15,491 nt of DNA from an uncultured Collinsella sp. (GTDB lineage Bacteria > Actinomycetota > Coriobacteriia > Coriobacteriales > Coriobacteriaceae), in assembly GCA_902494605.1 (NCBI GenBank), contig CABUUG010000031.1:1-15491 (forward strand). Direction: 5' to 3'. Within the stretch, counting starts at the first letter, position 1. The number at the start of each line of letters is the position of its first letter. Of this stretch, positions 6,537 to 13,448 are shown in pieces. Both the position numbers and the translations under genes were made by a program. Under the pieces are notes generated by a model that did not search any database, was not told the DNA's origin, and saw nothing but the letters and a program-made list of their open reading frames with translations.

Positions 6537-6729
6537 CAGATTCCTTTCTCGTCCGGCGCATTGTCGCACGGGTGATCGGCAATGGGGCCGCAAAGACTCG
6601 GCAAATCGGTAAAGGGCAAATATGGCAGGTGGGCGTCATGGACGCTCTGACGCTCCATCTCTTCACATCTCGTATTTCGCCCCAGCTGATATATCGGCAT
6701 TAGCTACCCTGCACCAGCGCAAACAAAAA

Positions 6730-6757
6730 GAGCCGCTACCTCGAAAGGTAGCGGCTC
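6730..6757 (-). terminator. Intrinsic terminator of the GGGtGRT operon
   Basis: A perfect 12-bp stem (6730-6741 with 6746-6757) has loop CGAA. On the minus strand it is followed by TTTTTGTTT. It lies about 35 nt past the stop of the GGGtGRT gene and separates that operon from the flavoprotein gene. Confidence 0.92.
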
Positions 6758-6792
6758 CAAAGCTCAACTATATGAGCATCGCGCGGGCGCGA

Positions 6793-7797
6793 TTAGGCCT
6801 TGAGGGCCTCCTCGACGGCGACAGCGCAGGCGACGGTGGCACCGACCATGGGGTTGTTGCCCATGCCGATGAGACCCATCATGTCAACGTGCGCAGGCAC
6901 GGAGGAAGAACCGGCGAACTGGGCGTCGGAGTGCATGCGGCCCATGGTGTCGGTCATGCCGTAAGAGGCAGGGCCGGCGCCCATGTTGTCCGGGTGCAGG
7001 GTACGGCCAGTGCCGCCACCAGAAGCGACGGAGAAGTACTTCTTGCCAGCCTCGAGGCGCTCCTTCTTGTAGGTGCCAGCGACGGGGTGCTGGAAGCGCG
7101 TGGGGTTGGTGGAGTTACCGGTGATCGAGATGTCGACGTTCTCGTGCCACATGATGGCAACGCCCTCGCGGACGTCGTCGGCGCCGTAGCAGTTGACGGC
7201 GGCGCGGGGACCATCGGAGTAGGGGATGGTCTCGACGACCTTGAGCTCGCCCGTGAAGTAGTCGAACTGGGTCTTCACGTAGGTGAAGCCGTTGATGCGG
7301 GCGATGATCTGAGCAGCGTCCTTGCCCAGACCGTTGAGGATGACGCGCAGCGGCTTCTTGCGAGCCTTGTTGGCGTTCAGAGCCAGGCCGATAGCACCCT
7401 CAGCGGCAGCGAAGGACTCGTGACCTGCCAGGAAGGCGAAGCACTCGGTGTCGTCGGAGAGCAGCATAGCGCCCAGGTTGCCGTGGCCCAGACCGACCTT
7501 GCGGTCCTCGGCGACGGAGCCGGGAACGGTGAAGGCCTGGATGCCCTCGCCGATGATGGCGGCAGCCTCAGAAGCGGACTTGGCGCCACGCTTGACAGCG
7601 AGAGCGCAACCGAGGGTGTAGGCCCACTCGGCGTTCTGGAAGGCGATGGACTGGGTGTTGTTGACGATCTCACGCGGGTTGAAGCCCTTGTCGGTGCAGA
7701 TCTGCAGAGCTTCCTCGAGGGAGGCGATGCCGTTGTCGGCGAGGCACTTGTTGATCTTGTCAGCGCGGCGCTCGTAACCTTCGAACGTAACAGTCAT
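6793..7797 (-). CDS. GGGtGRT family protein, function unknown
   Basis: Protein of 334 residues, recognised by the family-defining motif GGGTGRTLHPDNMGAG at residues 260-275. Other conserved-looking stretches are GLGHGNLGAMLLSDDTECFAF (by position 102-122) and MGLIGMGNNPMVGATVACAV near the C-terminus (307-326). Six cysteines are present (18, 34, 64, 119, 203, 324). There is no signal peptide or clear membrane span, so it is probably cytosolic. The Gly-rich motifs could bind a nucleotide or phosphate, but no known fold can be assigned from the sequence. The gene starts 18 nt after the NifU-like scaffold gene, behind GGAGGG, and ends before a strong terminator, so the two form one operon. A role in Fe-S cluster assembly, delivery or storage is inferred from this partner only. 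Confidence 0.87.
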   Translation of the reverse strand: MTVTFEGYERRADKINKCLADNGIASLEEALQICTDKGFNPREIVNNTQSIAFQNAEWAYTLGCALAVKRGAKSASEAAAIIGEGIQAFTVPGSVAEDRKVGLGHGNLGAMLLSDDTECFAFLAGHESFAAAEGAIGLALNANKARKKPLRVILNGLGKDAAQIIARINGFTYVKTQFDYFTGELKVVETIPYSDGPRAAVNCYGADDVREGVAIMWHENVDISITGNSTNPTRFQHPVAGTYKKERLEAGKKYFSVASGGGTGRTLHPDNMGAGPASYGMTDTMGRMHSDAQFAGSSSVPAHVDMMGLIGMGNNPMVGATVACAVAVEEALKA

Positions 7798-7815
7798 AGT
7801 TATTTCCCTCCCTTT

Positions 7816-8550
7816 CTACTCGTGAACCGGGAACACGCTGGCGACGGAGTGAGTCTCCTCGTCGGTGCGCGGGTCGATGTACTTGGCAGCGTTCTCCCAC
7901 TGACCATAGTGGCCCATAGCGCCAGCGATGGCCTCCTCGGGGGTCTTGCCGGCCTTGACGGCGTCGGTGAACTTGCCGAGGTTCAGGAACTCGAATGCGA
8001 TGATCTCGTTCTTGTCGTTGAGAGCCATGCGGGTGACGTAGCCCTGAGCGAGCTCGAGGTAACGAGCGCCCTTGGCCTTGGTGCCGAACATGGTGCCGAC
8101 CTGAGAGCGAAGGCCCTTGCCGAGGTCGTCGAGGGAGGCGCCCACGGGCAGGCCGCCCTCGGAGAACGCGGTCTGGCTGCGGCCGTAAACGATCTGCAGG
8201 AAGATCTCGCGCATAGCAACGTTGATGGCGTCGCAGACGAGGTCGGTGTTGAGGGCCTCGAGGATGGTCTTACCGGGAAGGATCTCGGAAGCCATGGCGG
8301 CAGAGTGGGTCATGCCCGAGCAGCCGATGGTCTCAACGAGGGCCTCCTCGATGATGCCGTCCTTGACGTTCAGCGTGAGCTTGCAGGCGCCCTGCTGAGG
8401 TGCGCACCAACCCACACCGTGCGTAAGACCGGAGATGTCGGAAATCTCCTTAGCCTGGACCCACTTGCCCTCCTCGGGGATGGGTGCGGGGCCGTGGTAT
8501 GCACCCTTGGCAACGGGGCACATGTTCTCCACTTCCTGTGAGTACTGCAT
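7816..8550 (-). CDS. Divergent NifU/IscU-like Fe-S scaffold protein
   Basis: Protein of 244 residues. The ATG at 8550 is chosen because AGGAG precedes it and the protein then starts MQYSQEVENM; the frame runs on to 8634 without family-like sequence. The N-terminal half matches the NifU-N/IscU fold. QGACKLTL carries Cys56, ETIGCSGMTHSAAMASEILPG carries Cys77, and DLVCDAI carries Cys106, equivalent to the three cluster-binding cysteines of IscU. Cys11 and Cys49 are extra. It is about 100 residues longer than IscU or SufU, and its C-terminal part (VTRMALNDKNEIIAFEFLNL, then a helical region) is not part of the standard scaffold. First gene of an operon with the GGGtGRT gene. It probably holds or transfers Fe-S clusters; no cysteine desulfurase is in this operon, so sulfur may come from SufS encoded nearby. 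Confidence 0.85.
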   Translation of the reverse strand: MQYSQEVENMCPVAKGAYHGPAPIPEEGKWVQAKEISDISGLTHGVGWCAPQQGACKLTLNVKDGIIEEALVETIGCSGMTHSAAMASEILPGKTILEALNTDLVCDAINVAMREIFLQIVYGRSQTAFSEGGLPVGASLDDLGKGLRSQVGTMFGTKAKGARYLELAQGYVTRMALNDKNEIIAFEFLNLGKFTDAVKAGKTPEEAIAGAMGHYGQWENAAKYIDPRTDEETHSVASVFPVHE

Positions 8551-8954
8551 GCCTCTCCTCTCTATCGTGTTGGCGTCCCGTCTGGGGGCCGTGGCTGGCG
8601 ATTGCCGGGCGACCCTTCGAAAGGGACATGACATGCAGCCCCTATAATACCGCGAAATGCACGGAATATTCGGCGAACGGCTCAGTTTTCGTAGCGAGAA
8701 GTCCTGAAGTTTTTAATTGAAACGGTTTAACTCTATGTTCTGTGGTCGTGAGCTTCCGTAGAGGGGGTCCGTCTTGGGCAAGCTTTTGGTCCGCTCTTGC
8801 AAGCGTTGCAGTGGTTGACCTGTTGCAACGGTGCCGTTCGCCGCCTGTTTGCTGCCTTTGGCCGCGCGAGTGTATTGTTTTGCGTGAATGTTTTGATGGC
8901 ACGCTTCAATCGTGCTGTATTGGATGGTAAGCAGATCCCGGCGAAGGGAGCGCC
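8551..8954. other. Divergent intergenic region, probable promoters
   Basis: No gene is seen in these 404 bases. For the minus-strand scaffold operon, TATTAT (complement of 8644-8649) could be a -10 with a leader of about 85 nt, but no good -35 is visible. The same A/T patch reads TATAAT on the plus strand (8643-8648), also without a -35. The leader carries a small hairpin CCCTT-CGA-AAGGG (8613-8625). An A/T-rich patch at about 8707-8735 contains the near-palindrome AAACGGTTT, which might be an operator. The rest, up to the transposase RBS, shows nothing clear. Confidence 0.35.
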
Positions 8955-9767
8955 ATGCAGCGCGTTTGGAGAACGGTTACCGGCTTTTACCATGTCTGTG
9001 CTCGCGGTGTGGGCAAACAGCTCATCTTTGAGGGCGATGAAGACCGGTGGGAGTTTTTGGAGCTGATGCGCGAGTGCTGCTGCGAGGAGGGTGTGACGGT
9101 TATCGCCTGGTGCCTTATGGACAATCACGTGCATTTGGTGCTTACAGATTACGAGGACAGGATGAGCGCGGCGATGCACCGGTTGCTTTTGACGTACGCG
9201 CGGCGGTTCAATAAACGCACGGGGCGCACGGGGCATCTGTTCCAGAACCGTTTTGACCGGCGCTCGCTCGATACCGACTGGCAGGTGATGGAGGCTATTC
9301 GCTCCGTTCACGCCGATCCGCAGGAGGCGGGCATGAGCCTAATCGAGCGTTACCCCTGGAGCAGCTTTGCGGAGCATCTGCGCGCTTACGACAGTGATGC
9401 GGCAGATGCCACGAGGGGATTTTCCGATCCTTCTTGCGTGCTTGAGCTTTTTGGCTCTGCCGAGGGCTTTATTGCCTATTCGCTTTCGACGCCCGTCGGC
9501 AGTGAGTCAGCGCTGTGCGATATGAAAGAGACGAAGTGGGAACGCCACGCCTTTGCCGACAAGATGGCGAAGGAACTCGGGGTTCCGCTTCGCGGGGTTA
9601 AAGCCGCACCGCCGGCGCAGCGCGATACCGTTATTTTTGGATTGCACGATGCCGGCTTTACGGTGCGCCAGATTGAGCGGTATACCGGGATTGGCAAAAG
9701 TACCGTCTCTCGTATCGTGCGCGCCCGCGCGCGAACGGCGATGCGGGCTGGCGGAAACGTGATGTAA
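8955..9767 (+). CDS. REP-associated (RAYT-type) Y1 transposase with C-terminal HTH
   Basis: Protein of 270 residues in the IS200-like Y1 tyrosine transposase group. The HUH motif is DNHVHLVL at residues 56-63 (His58, His60). The catalytic tyrosine is probably Tyr81 in LLLTYARRFNKRTG, followed by the conserved GHLFQNRF at 93-100. The N-terminus GFYHVCARGVGKQLIF (10-25) and YPWSSFAEH (133-141) are also typical of RAYT proteins. The C-terminus (about 226-257, FTVRQIERYTGIGKSTVSRI) reads as a helix-turn-helix. The ATG at 8955 follows GAAGGGAG. No partner gene or flanking copy is visible, so it is a solitary, probably non-autonomous or domesticated nuclease that cuts and joins single-stranded DNA at palindromes. 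It is complete and all key residues are present. Confidence 0.88.
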   Translation: MQRVWRTVTGFYHVCARGVGKQLIFEGDEDRWEFLELMRECCCEEGVTVIAWCLMDNHVHLVLTDYEDRMSAAMHRLLLTYARRFNKRTGRTGHLFQNRFDRRSLDTDWQVMEAIRSVHADPQEAGMSLIERYPWSSFAEHLRAYDSDAADATRGFSDPSCVLELFGSAEGFIAYSLSTPVGSESALCDMKETKWERHAFADKMAKELGVPLRGVKAAPPAQRDTVIFGLHDAGFTVRQIERYTGIGKSTVSRIVRARARTAMRAGGNVM

Positions 9768-10372
9768 GGTCGCCTGTTCACCGCAGCTGGGGTCGTCCAT
9801 ACGCCGCAACCAGCGTTCAAAAGCTTGGTACGGTAACTGCACTTCTTAATATGCATAGAACAATCGCCATCTTGCATAAATTAACGACTCAGTCCGGGTT
9901 TGCCCGTGCCTACCCCCGTCTGCGCCGTGCAAAAAACGGAGTTTTCAGCATCGTAGTGCTGTCGGCACCGCTGCAATCTTGCAACATACGGGTTCCGAAG
10001 CTATTGATCCCCGCCGTTGCGCCCCCGAAGCACGTGCCTGCGTCCCGTCAGACCGCGATGCTTGTTCTAAAACACAATATATATGCGCCTTAAGACGTTG
10101 ATTAACGCTTTCGATGCGTATACACACAGCTTGGCGTGCTGAATACTCGCAAAAATGCACGCCGCTCCCTATGGGACCCGCCTGCGGTAGGCGCGAAGCG
10201 AGTCGGAGCTTCGCAGAACGGGGCTTGGCGCATTGCTTGGCGGGCCCGGGGTCCTGCCGCAGGCCTTTGGTGCTGTGGAAAACGCCCGTGTTCGTGTCTG
10301 GCTGTGTGGCAAATGTCAGACGGGGCGCCGGACGCGCGGACTTTGTGCGTTCGCGCTCATTAGGTAAAAACA
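9768..10372. other. Gene-free stretch downstream of the transposase
   Basis: No convincing gene is seen in these roughly 600 bases; open frames on both strands lack family-like sequence. Seen structures: CAGCA/TGCTG hairpin around 9947-9962; an A/T-rich patch near 10067-10084; and a G/C-rich palindromic segment at 10180-10264, bounded by GCCTGCGG (10180-10187) and CCGCAGGC (10257-10264), with an inner 7-bp hairpin GCGAAGC/GCTTCGC (10193-10199 and 10208-10214). No SRP RNA, RNase P RNA or tmRNA core motif was recognised. It could be a RAYT-related palindrome region or a decayed insert. Confidence 0.5.
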
Positions 10373-10395
10373 GAGCCGCCCGTATCGGGCGGCTC
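10373..10395 (-). terminator. Intrinsic terminator of the SUF operon
   Basis: A perfect 10-bp G/C-rich stem (10373-10382 with 10386-10395) has a 3-nt loop. On the minus strand it is followed by TGTTTTTACC. It lies about 30 nt past the sufU stop. Confidence 0.88.
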
Positions 10396-10427
10396 GGCAA
10401 TCAAAAACCTTGGATTTGGAGCATACG

Positions 10428-10862
10428 CTACTGGTTAGCTTGCCCCTCGAGCATGCCGTCGAGGGTGCGCCAGGCGAGCTCGGCGCATTTGACGCGGGCG
10501 GGCATGTGCGAGATGTCCTGGAGCTGGGCGGCTTCGTCCAGGTCTTCCAAGTCCTCCTCGGAGAGCTGCTCGCCGCGGATCATGGCGAGGAAGAGCTCTG
10601 CCAAGCGGTGAGCTTCCTCGACGGTCTCGCCGGTGATGAGGTCGGCCATGATGTCGGCACTGGCCTGACTGATGGCGCAGCCGTGGCCGGTAAAGGAGGC
10701 CTCCTCGATCACGCCGTTCTCGACGCGCAGCTGCAAGGTGAGCTCGTCGCCGCAGCTGGGGTTGATGCCGTCGTGCTCGTGCGTGGGGGCATCCATCTCG
10801 TACTTGTAGTCGGGGTGCGTGTTGTGCTCCATAAACGTGGTGGAGGTGTACAGATTACCCAT
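10428..10862 (-). CDS. sufU: SufU zinc-dependent sulfurtransferase/scaffold
   Basis: Cytosolic protein of 144 residues that accepts the persulfide sulfur from SufS and passes it to the SufBCD scaffold. The three ligand cysteines are Cys37 in NPSCGDEL, Cys62 in GHGCAISQAS and Cys126 in VKCAELAW, with Asp39 after Cys37. This matches the Cys-Asp-Cys-Cys zinc site of Bacillus SufU, and the SufU-type insertion before the last cysteine (about 97-124) separates it from IscU. The start at 10862 overlaps the sufS stop by 8 nt, and residues 4-15 align with the usual SufU N-terminus, so translational coupling is likely. Last gene of the SUF operon, followed by a terminator. Confidence 0.93.
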   Translation of the reverse strand: MGNLYTSTTFMEHNTHPDYKYEMDAPTHEHDGINPSCGDELTLQLRVENGVIEEASFTGHGCAISQASADIMADLITGETVEEAHRLAELFLAMIRGEQLSEEDLEDLDEAAQLQDISHMPARVKCAELAWRTLDGMLEGQANQ

Positions 10863-12180
10863 TGAACGTGCTCCAAACGTGATGCAGGCCGGCGATGAAC
10901 TTATCGATGTCGGCCTTGTCGTTGTAGAAGGCCACGCTGGCGCGGCAGCAGGCGAGGTTCTCGACGCCCAGCCAGGTAAGCAGCGGCTGCGCGCAGTGGT
11001 GACCGGCACGGATGCACACGCCGTCCATGTCCATGATGCTCGCGACGTCGTGCGGGTGGATACCCTTGACGTTAAAGCTGACGACGCCGTGATGGTTGTC
11101 CCAATAGATGGAGCCGATGATCTGAACAAAGTCGAGCTGCATGAGTTCGCCCATCAGGTAGTGGACGAGTGCCTGCTCGCGTGCCTGGATGTTTTCGTAG
11201 CCAACCGTGTTGACGAGGTAGTCGAGTGCCGCACCCGTGGCGAAGATGCCGGCGGCGTCCTGCGTGCCGGCCTCGAACTTCTCGGGGACGGGCGCCCAGA
11301 CGGCGTCCTGCTCGGTGACCGAATCGATCATTTCGCCGCCGGTGAGCATGGGCGGCATGGCGTTGAGCAGGTCCATCTTGCCCCACAGCACGCCGATGCC
11401 CATGGGGCCCATGGCCTTGTGCGCGCTAAAGGCAAAGAAATCGGCGCCCAGATCGGCCACATCGACCGGCATGTGCGGCAGCGACTGCGCGCCGTCGACG
11501 ACCAGATAGCCGCCGTACTTGTGCACGAGCTTGCCGAGATTCTTGACCGGGTTCTCGACGCCCAGCACGTTAGACACCTGACCCACGGCCAAGATTTTGG
11601 TCTTGGGGCCCACCTTGGACAGAACCTCCTCGGTGGTGAGTTGACCGGTCTTGGTGGGGTAGAGGTAGACGAGCTTGGCGCCGGTCTCGCGGCAGACCTG
11701 CTGCCACGGAATCAGGTTGGAGTGGTGCTCCATGATGGTGATGACGACCTCGTCACCGGGCTCGAGCACCGTGGGTGCAAAGCTCTTGGCGACCAGGTTG
11801 AGCGACTCGCTCGTGTTGCGGGTGAAGACGACCTCGTTGGCCTGTGAGGCGCCGATGAGGTCGGCGATCTGCTGGCGGACCTTCGCGATGGCGTCGGTTG
11901 CCTCGACGGACAGCGAGTACAGGCCGCGCAGGGGGTTGGCGTTCATGCGCTGATAGAAGTCGCGCTCGGCGTCGAGCACACAGGCAGGGCGCTGCGCGGT
12001 GGCGGCGCTATCGAGGAAGGCGATCTCGGGGTGCTGCTGGAAGAGCGGGAACTGCGCCTTGTAGGGGTTGGTCTCGATGTCTACGGTGGGCCAGCCGCGC
12101 GAAGCCTCGTCGCTGGCGTCGAGCTCCATGGGCTCGGGGGCAGTGCAGGTATCGCATTTAACGTGCTCGGTGTCGATCAT
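10855..12180 (-). CDS. sufS: SufS cysteine desulfurase (PLP)
   Basis: Group II cysteine desulfurase of 441 residues. It converts L-cysteine to alanine and leaves a persulfide on its own catalytic cysteine. Seen motifs: FLDSAATAQRP at 55-65, TRNTSESLN at 120-128, EHHSNLIPWQ at 151-160, VDGAQSLPH at 228-236, the PLP lysine in SAHKAMGP (Lys255), and the catalytic cysteine in RAGHHCAQP (Cys396). It ends with RASVAFYNDKADID, as in SufS. The ATG at 12180 overlaps the sufD stop (ATGA). About 35 extra residues precede the usual SufS start and contain C9-D-T-C12. If this start is wrong, Met18 would still leave an extension but remove the two cysteines. Works with SufU, whose gene it overlaps. Confidence 0.95.
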   Translation of the reverse strand: MIDTEHVKCDTCTAPEPMELDASDEASRGWPTVDIETNPYKAQFPLFQQHPEIAFLDSAATAQRPACVLDAERDFYQRMNANPLRGLYSLSVEATDAIAKVRQQIADLIGASQANEVVFTRNTSESLNLVAKSFAPTVLEPGDEVVITIMEHHSNLIPWQQVCRETGAKLVYLYPTKTGQLTTEEVLSKVGPKTKILAVGQVSNVLGVENPVKNLGKLVHKYGGYLVVDGAQSLPHMPVDVADLGADFFAFSAHKAMGPMGIGVLWGKMDLLNAMPPMLTGGEMIDSVTEQDAVWAPVPEKFEAGTQDAAGIFATGAALDYLVNTVGYENIQAREQALVHYLMGELMQLDFVQIIGSIYWDNHHGVVSFNVKGIHPHDVASIMDMDGVCIRAGHHCAQPLLTWLGVENLACCRASVAFYNDKADIDKFIAGLHHVWSTFNG

Positions 12181-13448
12181 GCGAGCTCCTCTTCAAAGTT
12201 GTCGATCAGGTTGTTGCCCAAGCGGACGACGGCGGCGCGGGTGCGCTCGTCGGTCGCGGAAAGCGCGGCGTCCTCCAGCTTGGCGCGGATGAACAGGTCC
12301 ACGGCGGCATTTTGGTCAAGGCCGCGGCAGGCGAGATAGAACAGCTGCTCGTCGCGGACGTGGCCGATGGTGGCTCCGTGGTTGCCGGCGACGTCGTCCT
12401 CGTCGCAGAGAATGACGGGAACGGTCTTGTTGTCGACGCCCTTGTTGGCCAAAAGCACCGTCTCGCGCTCGGTGCCGGTTGCACCCTTGCAACCGTGCAC
12501 GAGGTCGATGGTGCCGCGGTAGACCTTCTTGGACGTGCCGGTCAGCACGCCGTTGGCGTCGATCTCGCACTCGGTCTTGCGACCGCGGTGGCGCAGCTCG
12601 TAGTTAAAGTCGCGCACCTGCTCGCGGGCGCCCAGGTAGTCAGTATCGATGGTGACCTTGGCGGTATCGCCCAGCAGGTCGCCGGCAAGGCCGGTGGCGC
12701 TGGCGCCGGCACCCAGGACGGTGTGCTGCACGTTGACGCGCGCGCCCTCGTCCAGGAACAGGCCGGTGTCGTCGAGCGCGATCCAGCTATCGTCGAGCGT
12801 CTGCGTGCAGGTCACGTTGACGGTGGCGTACTCATGGGCGCACACGCGTAGCACGGATCCCACGACGCCTTGGCCGGCAACGGGGGAGTCCAGGGCAATA
12901 AGCAGATCGAACGTCGACTGGGGACGGGCGACGACGTCGATGGCGGCGATGGCCGCGGCTGCATCGACACCGCTCACGCGCACGGTAACCGTGGCGTGCT
13001 TGTATGCGGGCACATCGATGACGATGCGCTTGGTGGCGTGCTCGGCCAAGTAGGCGTAGGCAGCCTCGCCCATGCCGGTCTCGAAGGCTTCAGCAGGGGA
13101 GAGCTCCTCCTCGAGCTTGATGGCACCGGCCTGGTAGACAGAGGTGGCGGGCACGTCAAGCTCGGTCTCGGGCGTGATGCGGGCGCGGTCGGCGGCGTCG
13201 CCGGGGGCGGAGGCGCGCCGCTCGGGGAAGCGCTCGGCCATGGCGTCCATGGCGGCGTCGAACGCGTCTGCCACGCCAGCAAACTGCTCGTCCAAGCCCT
13301 CAACCTCAATGGTCTCGGCGGGAGCGGCAGCAAGCTCGTCAGAGAGCTCGAGCTTGGTCTGATTCATCTTCAGCCAGCCCCATGTGGCAGCCGGCATCGC
13401 ATTGACCTGCTCAAGGGTGGTAGCAGCGGTGTTCGTGGTCTGATTCAT
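12177..13448 (-). CDS. sufD: SufD, SufBC2D scaffold subunit
   Basis: Protein of 423 residues, subunit of the SufBCD complex on which Fe-S clusters are built. The SufB/D beta-helix core is followed by the conserved end DEDDVAGNHGATIGHVRDEQLFYLACRGL (349 onward), with Cys348 and His357 near the positions used at the SufB-SufD interface. The N-terminus MPAATWGWLKMN (18-29) matches the SufD opening. The ATG at 13448 overlaps the last base of the sufB stop, with AAGGAG upstream inside sufB. Residues 40-90 are Ala/Glu-rich and look like a variable linker. The gene order sufB-sufD-sufS is the usual one for Gram-positive SUF operons. Confidence 0.93.
   Translation of the reverse strand: MNQTTNTAATTLEQVNAMPAATWGWLKMNQTKLELSDELAAAPAETIEVEGLDEQFAGVADAFDAAMDAMAERFPERRASAPGDAADRARITPETELDVPATSVYQAGAIKLEEELSPAEAFETGMGEAAYAYLAEHATKRIVIDVPAYKHATVTVRVSGVDAAAAIAAIDVVARPQSTFDLLIALDSPVAGQGVVGSVLRVCAHEYATVNVTCTQTLDDSWIALDDTGLFLDEGARVNVQHTVLGAGASATGLAGDLLGDTAKVTIDTDYLGAREQVRDFNYELRHRGRKTECEIDANGVLTGTSKKVYRGTIDLVHGCKGATGTERETVLLANKGVDNKTVPVILCDEDDVAGNHGATIGHVRDEQLFYLACRGLDQNAAVDLFIRAKLEDAALSATDERTRAAVVRLGNNLIDNFEEELA

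Noticed and set aside
6622..8541. 639-residue open frame on the plus strand
   Set aside because: It lies antisense to the scaffold and GGGtGRT genes, has a low-complexity Val/Gly/Leu/Asp-rich product with no family features, and is a by-product of G/C-rich third positions.
8551..8634. 28-residue longer start for the NifU-like scaffold
   Set aside because: The extra residues are Arg-rich and unlike scaffold N-termini; AGGAG sits just before the ATG at 8550.
8733..9311. 192-residue minus-strand frame overlapping the transposase start
   Set aside because: Its composition is not family-like and it overlaps the HUH and tyrosine motifs of the transposase on the other strand.
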